Shown here piece after piece: positions 44,704 through 54,401 of a DNA stretch of 64,000 nucleotides. Location: the NCBI GenBank assembly GCA_964001305.1, contig CAXFAI010000026.1, positions 1 through 64,000 on the forward strand. The letters are read 5' to 3'. The DNA comes from CAJXMH01 sp964001305. GTDB lineage: Bacteria; Bacteroidota; Bacteroidia; Flavobacteriales_E; Vicingaceae. The stretch's first letter is position 1. Every line of letters begins with the position of its first letter. A program made the translations under genes and the position numbers. The notes under the pieces are model-generated. The model made no database searches. It saw only the letters and a list, made by a program, of their open reading frames with translations, and was not told where the DNA came from.

Positions 44704-47700
44704 ATGAAAAAAAATCTACTACTACTTGCTTTTTCACTAGTCGTTTTATGCTTTTTGGGGAATACGCTCTTAGCACAACGCCTTAAACCCAATGATGAGA
44801 TTTGGAGAAATGGTTTAGGTCAAGGATTTGACGGGATAAATAAGATAGCGTTTGACACTTTAGGACATGTTTTTGCGATTCAAGAAAATGGAGACATAAC
44901 TTATTGTTTTCGATTTGATAAACACAATGGTGATACCTTAAATTCTTTTGTTTATCAAGCAGACTCTAGCATAAAAGTATTGGAAGTTTATGTAGATTCA
45001 ATTGGGAATAGCTATGTTACCGGCTATCAGGGAGCCACTGCAGCATCAAATTCAGATTTAGTTGTTGCCAAGTATGATTCTATAGGAAATCGTTTATGGT
45101 ATGATGTATACAATGGTTCTCAATCCAAAAGAGATCAAGGAGTCGCTATTGATGTTGACCAGAATGGGAATGTTTATGTAGTAGGAACCATCAATGAATT
45201 GGTAAATGGTGGACACCTAAATTCAGATGTAATTACCATAAAATATAATTCAAATGGCTCAAGGGCATGGCTAAACGTATTTCAAGGCAACATGCCGGCA
45301 ACTAATCCTTTTGGGTGGAATGCTAGACGAAATGATGTAGCCAAAGACATTGCCGTTAACCATTTAGGTGACGTATTTATTGTAGGCTCAACGGATGATT
45401 ACTTTGCTATTGATTCCATGCCCGATCCTTTTGGTCCCGGAAATCTACCAGATTATAAAGAAGCCAAAAAAGCTTTTTTTATCAAGTATGATGCAAGTGG
45501 AACACTACAGTGGAACAAAAAGAGCCCTGATTTTGTGATTTCACAATGGCCAGATTTTACGCCTATTTATTATAATGATGATGTCAATTATTTAATAGAA
45601 GTAAAAAACAACCACGTTTATGTTGCAGAAGAGCATTATGATGGGCAATTATCAAACTCATTAAATTGGTCACATCGAATTCCCTATGATTATGGACAGT
45701 CCTATTCTAAATATAGCTTTAGTGGTAGTAAATTATATACAAAGCCATTGGCAGTTCAATCCAATAAAAGGGAAATAATAAAGCAAATTTTAGTTGAAGA
45801 TTCTGATGACTTTTATGTATTAACCAAAGAAGAAAATGCAGGTTCAAACTCTTATAATTTAACGAAATATACTTCAGCTGGAGCTTTATTATACACCAAT
45901 GCATACAGTGGTCTTTCTATGCGATTAAAATTTGATGTGCTAGATAGTACAGCCTATATTACCAGAACTGAATTTATTTTAGTGGCAGGACAAATAAGTA
46001 CGAATCTGACTAGAGTAAATCCATCTGATGGTACTACAATTTGGAACAAAACTTCGGGCAATTCAACCAATGAAATTTTTGCTGCTCGAACCGATGAATC
46101 GGGAGACTTGTATACGATTATGAGGATTAATAATAAGAATTTAATCAAGTATTGTAGAGACTTGCCAACAGTGCAGGTGCTAAGTTTAGATTCAGCTATT
46201 TGTCAAGGGGATAGTCTTCAAATTCAAGCCACAACCAATGGGGTTTATCATTTTTGGTCGACTTCTGAAAACTTGTCAGATTCTACGATATTAAATCCAT
46301 TTGTATACCCTAAATTCAATCAAAATTTTGTTTTTAGAGCTGAGCTTATTAATGGTTGTTACAAAACAGACACAGTAAGTATTGATGTTTCTTCAAAATA
46401 CCAAGAATTTGAATTGTGTAATGGAGATAGTGTAATTGTAAATGGCCATGTTTATAAGCAATCAGGAACTTATTACGACACCATTTCAACCATGGGGACT
46501 TGTGATAGTATGATTACTACGGTAGTTACCGCAGCCCAATCCAGTACGCAAGGAACAACAGCCAGTATTTGTGCCAACGATAGTATGTTGTTTGCAGGGG
46601 TTTATTACAATCAAACAGGAATATATAGAGATACACTTCAGAATATGGCAGGATGTGATTCCATTCAGTATTTAGATTTAACCGTATTTCCTGTTTATGA
46701 ATTAATTGATACTGTTCAAACTTGCGGTCAATACTTTTGGAACAAAACAAATACGCTATATCGGCTAAGTGGAACTTATACCCATACATTAGTAAGTAGT
46801 TCAGGCTGCGATTCTATCCAGGTCTTGGATTTAACCATTAACTCAAGTCCAACTGCTGATGCAGGTAGTAATACCAGTATTTGTGCTGGAAATTCAATGG
46901 TTTTAAGAGGTTCACCAACTGGACCTTCCGGAGCAACTTATTTGTGGGATAATGCTTCCTCCTTAAATGACCCAACACTAGCGAATCCGGTAGCAAGCCC
47001 AATGGTAACAACAACATATACGGTAACCGTTACTAATGCTTCTGCATGCTCTCAAACCGATCAAATTACAGTTACTGTAAATCCATTGCCTACGGCTGAT
47101 GCAGGAGCAGATCAGTCTATTTGCTATGGTTCAACAGCTCAAATTGGGGGTTCGCCAACCTCTACAAGTCCAGGGGCTGTATTTCAATGGGATAATACGG
47201 CTACTTTGAATAGTGCTACACAAGCTAACCCCATTGCAAACCCAAACGTAAGCACAACTTATACCGTTACGGTTACTGATGTAAATGGCTGTACGGCAGT
47301 AGATCAAATGCTTTTAACAACTCATCCTTTATTAACCGTTGATGCAGGTAGCAATGCAAGTATTTGTGCTGGAAGTTCTATTGTTTTAGGAGGTTCACCA
47401 ACAGGGCCGTTAGGAGCAACATTTACTTGGGATAATGCAGCAACTCTAAATAATGCTGCAATCGCAAACCCAATGGCTACACCTATTGTAACAACTACTT
47501 ATTCTGTAACAGTTACAGATGTGAATGGTTGCACCACTGTAGATCAAATGATGGTAGTTGTCGTTAATCCTACTATTCAAACACAAAGAGATACGGCTTG
47601 TGGGGCTTATTTATGGTTACAGAATAACCAAATTTACACGACTAGCGGAAGTTATTACGATACTTTAAGTTCACACTTAGGTTGTGATTCGATTATTGAG

Positions 47701-48180
47701 TTACAGTTAGTTGTAGATCAAGTAGACACGAGTGTAAGTAGAAATGATCCCATGCTGACTGCTAATCAATTAGGTGCTAGTTATCAATGGATTAATTGTG
47801 ATTCAAATCGTGCAATAAGTGGAGCAACTTCAAGAAGTTATACGGTTTTAACAAATGGAAATTATCAAGTAGAAGTGACTTACCAATCTTGTGTGGATAC
47901 CAGCAGTTGTTATTTTGTCATGGTATCAAGTTTAGCAGAAGAAAATTCAACCAAAACCGATTGGAGTATTTATCCAAACCCCGTAAAAAGCATCTTAAAT
48001 CTTGATTTAAAAAATGAAGAACTGTTAGGTGAGCAACTCTTAGTTTACGATATGAATGGGAAAGTGGTTTTTGAGACTAAAATTGAAAGCAAAATGCAAC
48101 AATTAGATGTAAGTAATCAAGCGAAAGGCGTTTATTTTGTAAGAGTTTTAGGATTAACCAAAAAGTTAATTATTCATTAG
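44704..48180 (+). CDS. T9SS-secreted protein with propeller-like repeats and PKD/Ig-like domains
   Basis: The 1158-residue protein has a signal peptide (to about residue 25). An N-terminal ~450-residue propeller-like region with SBBP-type strands follows (DSIGNSYVTGYQGAT, DQNGNVYVVGTIN, NHLGDVFIVGSTDD), then several ~60-residue GCDSI-type modules. Three tandem ~80-residue PKD/Ig-like domains (ADAGSN.SIC...TTTYTVTV..., nt 46849-47570) come before the last GCDSI module. It closes with a T9SS type A sorting domain (WSIYPNPVKSILNLDL). It is probably a cell-surface or extracellular matrix protein. Its end overlaps the convergent DUF1801 gene by 11 bp. Confidence 0.9.
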   Translation: MKKNLLLLAFSLVVLCFLGNTLLAQRLKPNDEIWRNGLGQGFDGINKIAFDTLGHVFAIQENGDITYCFRFDKHNGDTLNSFVYQADSSIKVLEVYVDSIGNSYVTGYQGATAASNSDLVVAKYDSIGNRLWYDVYNGSQSKRDQGVAIDVDQNGNVYVVGTINELVNGGHLNSDVITIKYNSNGSRAWLNVFQGNMPATNPFGWNARRNDVAKDIAVNHLGDVFIVGSTDDYFAIDSMPDPFGPGNLPDYKEAKKAFFIKYDASGTLQWNKKSPDFVISQWPDFTPIYYNDDVNYLIEVKNNHVYVAEEHYDGQLSNSLNWSHRIPYDYGQSYSKYSFSGSKLYTKPLAVQSNKREIIKQILVEDSDDFYVLTKEENAGSNSYNLTKYTSAGALLYTNAYSGLSMRLKFDVLDSTAYITRTEFILVAGQISTNLTRVNPSDGTTIWNKTSGNSTNEIFAARTDESGDLYTIMRINNKNLIKYCRDLPTVQVLSLDSAICQGDSLQIQATTNGVYHFWSTSENLSDSTILNPFVYPKFNQNFVFRAELINGCYKTDTVSIDVSSKYQEFELCNGDSVIVNGHVYKQSGTYYDTISTMGTCDSMITTVVTAAQSSTQGTTASICANDSMLFAGVYYNQTGIYRDTLQNMAGCDSIQYLDLTVFPVYELIDTVQTCGQYFWNKTNTLYRLSGTYTHTLVSSSGCDSIQVLDLTINSSPTADAGSNTSICAGNSMVLRGSPTGPSGATYLWDNASSLNDPTLANPVASPMVTTTYTVTVTNASACSQTDQITVTVNPLPTADAGADQSICYGSTAQIGGSPTSTSPGAVFQWDNTATLNSATQANPIANPNVSTTYTVTVTDVNGCTAVDQMLLTTHPLLTVDAGSNASICAGSSIVLGGSPTGPLGATFTWDNAATLNNAAIANPMATPIVTTTYSVTVTDVNGCTTVDQMMVVVVNPTIQTQRDTACGAYLWLQNNQIYTTSGSYYDTLSSHLGCDSIIELQLVVDQVDTSVSRNDPMLTANQLGASYQWINCDSNRAISGATSRSYTVLTNGNYQVEVTYQSCVDTSSCYFVMVSSLAEENSTKTDWSIYPNPVKSILNLDLKNEELLGEQLLVYDMNGKVVFETKIESKMQQLDVSNQAKGVYFVRVLGLTKKLIIH
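46849..47570 (+). repeat. Three tandem ~240-bp repeats encoding PKD/Ig-like domains
   Basis: Units begin near 46849, 47088 and 47331 and each encodes a domain opening with (T/V)(A/V)DAGxN/DxSIC and ending TTYxVTVT. The DNA copies are diverged but recognisable. They are a possible site of copy-number change. Confidence 0.8.
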
Positions 48181-48598
48181 TAGCTAGGTTTAAATTCTCT
48201 TGATCCTTCACTTTATGATATTGTAAAGTAGCAGCAATACATTGTTTTACTTCTTGAATTGGAATTTCTTGATTGATTTGGAAAAGAATAGCTCTATTTT
48301 TTTGGTATTCGAATACATCACCAAAAACAGCTTTAAAGGAAGGAACTAATTTACTGGTGCATTTAAAGTAGAGCGCATATTGATTAGGATTTTTAGCTTT
48401 CCAATCCATTCGAAGCGTGCTGCCTTTTTTAGTTAGATAACTTGGTTCGCCCCATTTTAGGGTTTCTTCTAATTCTTCAATGCCCAATTCTTTCGCGGTT
48501 TCAAGCACAAGCAATCGTAAATACTCCATATGGGGTTTTACTTCTTCTGGATAGCTCGCAAATTTGTCTGCTACCTTTGAGTCTCTATTCAGTTTCAT
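48170..48598 (-). CDS. DUF1801 family protein
   Basis: The 142-residue product matches the DUF1801/YdhG-like fold: an N-terminal helix with YPEEVKPHMEYLRLLVLET, then ETLKWGEPSYLTKKGSTLRM and the strand QYALYFKCTSKL. Function is unknown; members bind small ligands in some structures. It overlaps the end of the sigma-54 regulator gene by 14 bp, so it may be translated with the signalling operon. Confidence 0.88.
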   Translation of the reverse strand: MKLNRDSKVADKFASYPEEVKPHMEYLRLLVLETAKELGIEELEETLKWGEPSYLTKKGSTLRMDWKAKNPNQYALYFKCTSKLVPSFKAVFGDVFEYQKNRAILFQINQEIPIQEVKQCIAATLQYHKVKDQENLNLATNE

Positions 48599-49943
48599 CT
48601 TTCGATTCTTTTAAGAGGCGATAAACCGTAGTTTGGCCAATGTCTAGTTGTTTAGCCACTTGCTTGGTATCGTTACTATACTTTTTCATGTATAATTGAA
48701 CAATCCGTTGGTTGTATTCACGCAAGGTTTGCTCTTGCAACATTAAATCGTTGATTTCATCCATGCTATTTAAAGTAATATCGTTCGCTGCTATTTCATC
48801 GGTATCGCTTAATACAATGGCTAGTTCAATCAATGATTTTAACTCTCGTACATTTCCTGGAAAGTGATAGGCTTTTAATTTGGACTTGGCTTCCTCAGCA
48901 AGCTTTTTCGGATTCAAGTCATTCTCCTTGCAGAACAAATTCATAAAATGTTTAGCCAAAATAATCACATCATTATCTCTATCTCTAAGTGGTGGTAATT
49001 CTATGGGTAGGCCAAACAGTCGATAATAGAGATCTTCTCTAAAATTGCCGTTCTTAACTTCTTGACGTAAATCCTTGTGGGTAGCTACAATAATTCGACA
49101 GTCAATTTTACAACTTGCATTGCTTCCAATTCTAGTGATTTCTCGCTCTTGCAATACCCGTAATAATTTTACTTGAATGTTTAAATCAATCTCTCCGATT
49201 TCATCTAGAAATAAAGTGCCTTGGTCTGCCTCTTCAAACTTTCCAATTCTTCGAGCTGTTGCGCCGGTAAAAGCGCCCTTTTCATGTCCAAAAAGTTCAC
49301 TCTCAATTAATTCAGAAGGTATGGCAGCCATGTTTACCGCTACAAAGGGTTTATTCTTTCGTTTTGAATTGTAATGAATGGCTTTGGCTACCACTTCTTT
49401 TCCAGTTCCCGTTTCACCATGCACAGAAACGGTGATATTGGTTTCACAAGCCTTGTGAATCAAATGGAAAATCTTTTTAATGGCTTCGCTCGAACCGATT
49501 ATCGATTGTTCAAAATTGTACTTTCCCTGAACCTCTTTTTTTAAACTACTAATCTCATCTTTGAGCTTATGGTTTTTTTTAATTTTAGAAATGGAATTCA
49601 GCAAGCGGTTTTGAATGTCTTTATTTTTTGTCAGATAATCATAAGCTCCCTTTTTTAAGAGCTCAACAGCCGTTTCAATTTCTTCTTGCTCCGAAATGAT
49701 GATGACTTCAATTTGATCATTAAACTGTTTTATTTTTTCTAAAAGTTGCTCGCCATTCATATCAGGTAAGCGGTAATCTAAAGTGATAACTTGTGGATTT
49801 TCAGAAAGTGATTGTAATAAATCTTTTCCCTGAGTAAATGATTTAACTTCTAAATCGGGGTTTAAACTCAAATTATGAACTAACAATTTGTTATACCACT
49901 CATTATCTTCAACTACAAAAACCTTAAAAGAAGGACTAGCCAT
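48585..49943 (-). CDS. NtrC-type sigma-54-dependent response regulator
   Basis: The 452-residue protein has three domains. An N-terminal receiver has Asp56 (ITLDYRLPDMNG) as phospho-acceptor and Lys106. An AAA+ domain has Walker A GETGTGKE (~176-183), the sigma-54 contact loop GAFTGA (~223-228) and Walker B TLFLDEIGEI (~243-252). A C-terminal Fis-type HTH has NDTKQVAKQLDIGQTTVYR. When phosphorylated it should activate transcription by sigma-54 RNA polymerase. It lies 40 bp after the hybrid kinase on the same strand, so that kinase is its probable partner. No clear -24/-12 promoter was seen in the nearby leaders I checked. Confidence 0.95.
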   Translation of the reverse strand: MASPSFKVFVVEDNEWYNKLLVHNLSLNPDLEVKSFTQGKDLLQSLSENPQVITLDYRLPDMNGEQLLEKIKQFNDQIEVIIISEQEEIETAVELLKKGAYDYLTKNKDIQNRLLNSISKIKKNHKLKDEISSLKKEVQGKYNFEQSIIGSSEAIKKIFHLIHKACETNITVSVHGETGTGKEVVAKAIHYNSKRKNKPFVAVNMAAIPSELIESELFGHEKGAFTGATARRIGKFEEADQGTLFLDEIGEIDLNIQVKLLRVLQEREITRIGSNASCKIDCRIIVATHKDLRQEVKNGNFREDLYYRLFGLPIELPPLRDRDNDVIILAKHFMNLFCKENDLNPKKLAEEAKSKLKAYHFPGNVRELKSLIELAIVLSDTDEIAANDITLNSMDEINDLMLQEQTLREYNQRIVQLYMKKYSNDTKQVAKQLDIGQTTVYRLLKESKDETE

Positions 49944-49983
49944 ATTCGTGAATTTAGTCCTAAAAATACCTTAGAAAATTGGT

Positions 49984-52428
49984 TTACGAATAGCTATGAA
50001 GCAATTGTGTTATTTCTTCATTGATTTCCACCGATTCCGTTTGAGCTTGTTTTACCAAATCCGCTAAACGATCTACTTCCTTTTCTGTTCTCGCAAGTTC
50101 TTCAATCTCTTTCAAAAGCGAATAAAGTGTATGTGCAGCCAAATGTTTGCATTGGGGAGCAATTTTGTGCGCATGATCTGCAAGTGCTTGCCAATCTTTC
50201 TCTTGCAAAGCAGTCTGCATGAGTTGAATTTCTTTTTCCGTACTATTTAAAAATGTCTTTAACATGTCAATTAAGAAGGCATTATCTCCTTGAGCACTCT
50301 CTTTTAAACTACTTACATCAATTTTAGAAGTGCTTGTATTTGAAGGAGGAATTTCTTGCGATTGCTTTTTAACTTCAAAATTCAAGTGTAGTACTGATGA
50401 AATTTTTTCTAACAATTCTCTCTCTTTTATTGGTTTTGCAAGAAAATCATTCATGCCTGCTTTCAAATAATTGATTTTATCTTCTTCAAGAATTGCGGCC
50501 GACAAACAAATGATGGGAACATATTTTTTGTCTTTATGATCTAATGAACGGATGGCTTTAGTCGTTTTAATTCCATCCATTTTAGGCATACGGGCATCCA
50601 TAAGGATTAAATCATAGGTTCTTTTTGCAGCCATTTCAATAGCTTGCTTACCATCTTTAGCCTCATAAGTTTTACAACCGTATTTGGAAAGTACTTTATG
50701 CAACAAATTTCGATTGAATGCTTCATCATCAACAAGAAGTATTTGTTTGTTTTTAAGTTGCACTAAACTTTCTTCAACAATTAGCTCTTTTACTTTTATG
50801 TTTTCTCTTTTACCAATGGGGTAGGGTAGTGTGAAGCTTACCGTGGTTCCTTGTTTATACTCACTATCAATGGTCATAGTGCCGCCATGTAAATTGACAA
50901 GCATTTTGGTAATTGAAAGCCCCAAACCTGTACCACCATAATTGCGACTGATGCTGTTATTGGCTTGCTCAAATTCTTTATAAACCTTTTTAAGCTGCTG
51001 AGGCTTCATGCCAATACCTTCATCAATTACTTTAAACTGTATTTGGGCAGTTTCTTCTTCTAACTCTTGAGTTTTTACTTCTACGATAATGCTTCCATTC
51101 TTGGTGAACTTGATGGCATTACTGATTAAATTGATGAGGACTTGACGCAATCGAAATTCATCTCCAATAACAACTCTAGGGACATCATTTGCAATTACAA
51201 ACTTTAAACCAACTTCTTTTTGTTTGATAAGGGGTTTGCACAATTCAACCGTTTCTTCAATGACTGGACTTAACTCAAAAGTTACTTTTTCTAAGTTTAG
51301 TTTTTCGTTTTCCAGTTTTGTAAAGTCTAATATATCATCAACTAATTTGATTAAGTGATTGGTTGATTTTTGAACAATTTGAAGGGCTTGAGTTTGATTG
51401 TTGTCCAGTTTGCCTTCACTGATTTGGTCCGTAAAACCAACAATGGCGTTCATTGGAGTCCTAATTTCATGACTCATATTAGCTAAAAAACGAGCTTTTG
51501 TTTTGGCTAAATCTTCAGCCCTTTTTCGAGCTGTATTCATCGCTTTTTTAAATCTTCTGTTGGTTTGGGTATACTTTGCTACTACAAATGACATTATGCT
51601 TAAAAGCAAACCCAACGTAATGATGAAATACACAAACTGATTCTGCGAAGCCTCAACATTTTCCTTTATAAAAGCTTTTTCTTGATCAAGCTTTTGAAGT
51701 TCTGCAGTTTTTAACTCTTCAAGTAGTTGGTAGATTTTCAAGCTCACCATTCTGTCTGCAGATATTAACTCCAACTCAGAATTTTTCAAAGCCGTTTCAA
51801 TTCCTTCTTCCTCAGCTTTTACTTTGGTTACTTCCTCATTTACATCCGCAATACTTACTTCGTCGGTAGGTTCTGCTTTAATTTCTTTTTGTTTTTTCTT
51901 TTTAAATAGAAAGGAGAGAAACTTTTTCTTTTTGGCTGGTTTTATAGAATCTTGCTTGGCATTCTGTTTTTCCTTGATAGCTGCTTCTTCTATTTTTAAA
52001 GCCACTTTATCTAAGGCTTGTTGCACCCTAAATTGGTCTTGTAGGAGCAGAATCTCGTTCAGAATATCGAGCTTTCTGTTAACCAAATATTCAAGTGAGT
52101 CTAACTTTAAATGAAATGTGTCACTTATTGCTTGAGCTTGCAGGTTATACAGTTTCTCAGAAGCGTCTTCGGCATTTTGGTAAAATTGGTTGATTAGGTT
52201 TGTATCATTGGTTAAGCTAAAAGATTTGACATGATTTTCAGCATTGGTCAAATCATTTTGTAGCTTTTCAGTAACCAACAATATAGTTTTTGGGGTGTCT
52301 TTTTTTACCGCTTTTATTAGCTTGTTGTAACGCACAAAAGCAGATATTCCACTTATGGTTGCCAATATCAAAATAAGACCTATTAAGCCGGAAACTTTAT
52401 ATTCAAATGGAATGCCTTTCTTAGCCAT
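49984..52428 (-). CDS. Hybrid sensor histidine kinase with receiver and HPt domains
   Basis: The 814-residue protein has a first membrane span (GLIGLILILATISGISAF, ~14-31). A long helical periplasmic region with a basic/acidic stretch follows (QKEIKAEPTDEVSIADVNEE and nearby), and then a second span (FIITLGLLLSIMSFVVAKY). The kinase core has the H-box FLANMSHEIRTPMNAIVGF (His ~320) and an HATPase region with GTGLGLSITKML. A receiver domain (Asp ~609, LILMDARMPKMDG) and a C-terminal HPt domain (DHAHKIAPQC, His ~752) complete a phosphorelay. It follows a lone receiver gene by 16 bp, which may be its partner. The signal is unknown. Confidence 0.95.
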   Translation of the reverse strand: MAKKGIPFEYKVSGLIGLILILATISGISAFVRYNKLIKAVKKDTPKTILLVTEKLQNDLTNAENHVKSFSLTNDTNLINQFYQNAEDASEKLYNLQAQAISDTFHLKLDSLEYLVNRKLDILNEILLLQDQFRVQQALDKVALKIEEAAIKEKQNAKQDSIKPAKKKKFLSFLFKKKKQKEIKAEPTDEVSIADVNEEVTKVKAEEEGIETALKNSELELISADRMVSLKIYQLLEELKTAELQKLDQEKAFIKENVEASQNQFVYFIITLGLLLSIMSFVVAKYTQTNRRFKKAMNTARKRAEDLAKTKARFLANMSHEIRTPMNAIVGFTDQISEGKLDNNQTQALQIVQKSTNHLIKLVDDILDFTKLENEKLNLEKVTFELSPVIEETVELCKPLIKQKEVGLKFVIANDVPRVVIGDEFRLRQVLINLISNAIKFTKNGSIIVEVKTQELEEETAQIQFKVIDEGIGMKPQQLKKVYKEFEQANNSISRNYGGTGLGLSITKMLVNLHGGTMTIDSEYKQGTTVSFTLPYPIGKRENIKVKELIVEESLVQLKNKQILLVDDEAFNRNLLHKVLSKYGCKTYEAKDGKQAIEMAAKRTYDLILMDARMPKMDGIKTTKAIRSLDHKDKKYVPIICLSAAILEEDKINYLKAGMNDFLAKPIKERELLEKISSVLHLNFEVKKQSQEIPPSNTSTSKIDVSSLKESAQGDNAFLIDMLKTFLNSTEKEIQLMQTALQEKDWQALADHAHKIAPQCKHLAAHTLYSLLKEIEELARTEKEVDRLADLVKQAQTESVEINEEITQLLHSYS

Positions 52429-52444
52429 TTTTTAGTTCTTTGGT

Positions 52445-52867
52445 TTAGTGCAAACTGTATTTTGAACGAAGCGCTTCCTCCACAAAAAAACAGATTCGCG
52501 GCATGGCATAAAGGTCATCTTTATGAATAAATTCATTGGCGCCCATTCGTAAAGTTTGCAGTGCTGTTTCTACATTTCTTGCTTGAGAAATGATTAGAAT
52601 TTTACAGCTTGGAGACTTAAATTTTATGGTGCTAATTAACTCTTTACCGGTAATTCCTTCGTCTAAATAATAATCTAGAATAACAACATCAAATGTATTG
52701 TCTAGCTCATTTAAGAATGAATTTACAGCTGTATAGGCTTGTATGTCAAAATTAAAGTCTTGACCAAGAGCAAGTTCATCTGTATATTGTTTTAGTCTTC
52801 GGGAAAACATTTTGTTGTCAAATTCACTGTCGTCTATCACAGCTATTTTCAGGTTTAAAGTTTCCAT
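52445..52867 (-). CDS. Stand-alone response regulator receiver
   Basis: The 140-residue protein is a single receiver domain: acidic pocket IDDSEFD near residue 11, phospho-acceptor Asp65 in VVILDYYLDEG, and KILIISQARNVETALQTLRM with the later KDD. No output domain is present, so it probably passes phosphate to or from the HPt of the adjacent hybrid kinase, or acts by protein contact. It is first in the signalling operon. Confidence 0.92.
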   Translation of the reverse strand: METLNLKIAVIDDSEFDNKMFSRRLKQYTDELALGQDFNFDIQAYTAVNSFLNELDNTFDVVILDYYLDEGITGKELISTIKFKSPSCKILIISQARNVETALQTLRMGANEFIHKDDLYAMPRICFFVEEALRSKYSLH

Positions 52868-52899
52868 GCCTTATAAGTTTGGGTTTAAAAGTAAGATTA

Positions 52900-52926
52900 A
52901 AATAAAGGCAGGGAAATCCCTGCCTT
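52900..52926 (-). terminator. Terminator after the DUF4382 gene
   Basis: AAGGCAGGG (52905-52913) and CCCTGCCTT (52918-52926) form a perfect 9-bp stem with a 4-nt loop, followed on the minus strand by TTTATTTTAATC. It separates the DUF4382 gene from the signalling operon, which therefore needs its own promoter. Confidence 0.85.
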
Positions 52927-52943
52927 CATGAAGGGCTGTGCAA

Positions 52944-53765
52944 TTAAAATTGAATTGTACCGACTTGACTAATTTGCCCTTCACTGACTACCACCTGCTC
53001 AACTTTCGTTCTATTCATGCTATTCATTAAGCTGTCTTTGGCAGTTTGTACAATTAAATCATACATCCCGCTTTCAACACCTCTAAGCAAGAATTGTCCT
53101 TCAGCATTTAGGTAGGTGCTTAATGTATCTTCTCCATTAGTTAATAATACTACAGCTTCTGCAGAACCTTCAACTTCGCCTTGAACTCCTGTATTTGCAT
53201 CTTCTATTACCGTAATCATTGGGTCTATTACAAAACTTCTAACATCTTCTTTGATGGATTGAGCAACTTGAAAGTCAAGTAAAACTTCACCTTGATTAAA
53301 GGCATCTACTTGTTCATCTATGACAATCTCAACTTCTTTCGGTCCATTCCAGTCTAAAGTTGTGGTTGACATGGCTTGAAGTGTCAAGCCCGCTAAACTA
53401 ACATCACTATTTACTTGTAAGGTATTTTGTTCTCCAAAACTTACTTTTAGTTTGGTATATGTACCCGCTTCTACATTTCCTTGGAAGGCAAGTGTTGTTT
53501 CAGCTCCGTTGGTTAAGTCAAGAACATTTATATATTGAGCTTCATTTGATAAAGTAATCCACCCTTCACTTTCTCGATATACTTCTACTCCCGTAATTTC
53601 AACATTTAATGCTGCATAATCACCAGGTGCATCTGTCATTTTTACTTTAAAAGAACTCGCTTGTGTGCTAGAACTAACAGAATTTGAGTTTTCATCTTTT
53701 TCGCATGCTGTAAAGATTAAACCTAAAGCCATGCTGATGGGTAATACTTTCTTTAAAACATTCAT
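52944..53765 (-). CDS. DUF4382 domain lipoprotein
   Basis: The 273-residue protein has a lipoprotein signal with lipobox near LGLIFTACEK (Cys21). The DUF4382 domain follows (KVKMTDAPGDYAALNVEI, VEVYRESEGW, FGEQNTLQVN), and then a C-terminal carboxypeptidase-regulatory-like beta domain (EGSAEAVVLLTNGEDTLSTY, FLLRGVESGMYDLIVQ). It is probably anchored in the outer membrane facing out. DUF4382 proteins are common in marine Bacteroidota and have no firm function. It is a single-gene unit by its terminator. Confidence 0.9.
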   Translation of the reverse strand: MNVLKKVLPISMALGLIFTACEKDENSNSVSSSTQASSFKVKMTDAPGDYAALNVEITGVEVYRESEGWITLSNEAQYINVLDLTNGAETTLAFQGNVEAGTYTKLKVSFGEQNTLQVNSDVSLAGLTLQAMSTTTLDWNGPKEVEIVIDEQVDAFNQGEVLLDFQVAQSIKEDVRSFVIDPMITVIEDANTGVQGEVEGSAEAVVLLTNGEDTLSTYLNAEGQFLLRGVESGMYDLIVQTAKDSLMNSMNRTKVEQVVVSEGQISQVGTIQF

Positions 53766-53918
53766 AACATTTTATTTTTTTGGTTATGCCAGCTTCTATG
53801 TAAAAGCTATGCCATGAATGTTTTAAAACAAGTCTCTTATGTGCTAAGGTTTATATAATCAAGTAATTATAGTTTGGCTTTGACAGCTAATGTTGAGTTG
53901 AATTGCACTTTACTTTTT

Positions 53919-53950
53919 TTCAATATGAAAATATTGAATTCAATATGAAA
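53919..53950. promoter_or_regulatory. Palindrome and direct repeat upstream of the DUF4382 gene
   Basis: ATATTGAATTCAATAT (53931-53946) is a perfect 16-bp palindrome. TTCAATATGAAA occurs twice, at 53919 and 53939 (20-bp step). It lies ~155 bp upstream of the divergent-facing DUF4382 start, and could be an operator or a small structured element. Seen directly; function inferred. Confidence 0.35.
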
Positions 53951-54102
53951 AAAGGGAGGGGAAGAAGCTAGAAAAGAATTAAAGTGATTTTACAAGAAAT
54001 AGAGTTAAACTAAAACAATAATAATTGAACCTATATTGAACCCATTTAATAACAAAGGCTCTTGCATTGCATAAGAATCTCTTAATTTATAGTGATCGAG
54101 AC

Positions 54103-54386
54103 AGGATTGGCCTACGCCCAACCTTACTTCTCCAAGGCGAAGTGCTGAGCTGAGTCGAAGCATTAAAACGAAATCTTTCACTATACTAGTGTATATCAAA
54201 CTTTATTTATGGGATATAGAAACAATGAAGGATTGACTTCGTCCATCCTTGTTTCTCCGAGGCGATGTGCTGAGCTTAGTCGAAGCATAAAATGAAATCT
54301 TTCGCTGTATTACAGTTTAACAAGCTTTATTTACGGGATATAGAAAGAATGAAGGATTGACTTCGTCCATCCTTACTTCTCCGAGG
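54103..54386. repeat. Three-copy intergenic repeat array (unit ~125 bp, last copy truncated)
   Basis: Copies begin AGGATTG at 54103, 54229 and 54353 (steps of 126 and 124 bp). Each has TACTTCTCCGAGGCGAAGTG-like sequence followed by GCTGAGCTTAGTCGAAGC, close to a repeat I know as common in Bacteroidota intergenic regions. The third copy stops after ~34 bp. The function of this type of repeat is unknown. Confidence 0.85.
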
Positions 54387-54401
54387 TCAGAATAAAAGCC
54401 A

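Noticed and set aside
53766..53860. Sigma-54 promoter in front of the DUF4382 gene
   Set aside because: TGGCAT sequences are present but lack the GC element at the required 10-bp distance.
54005..54199. Minus-strand 64-codon ORF
   Set aside because: It reads across the intergenic repeat array, and its composition follows the repeat.
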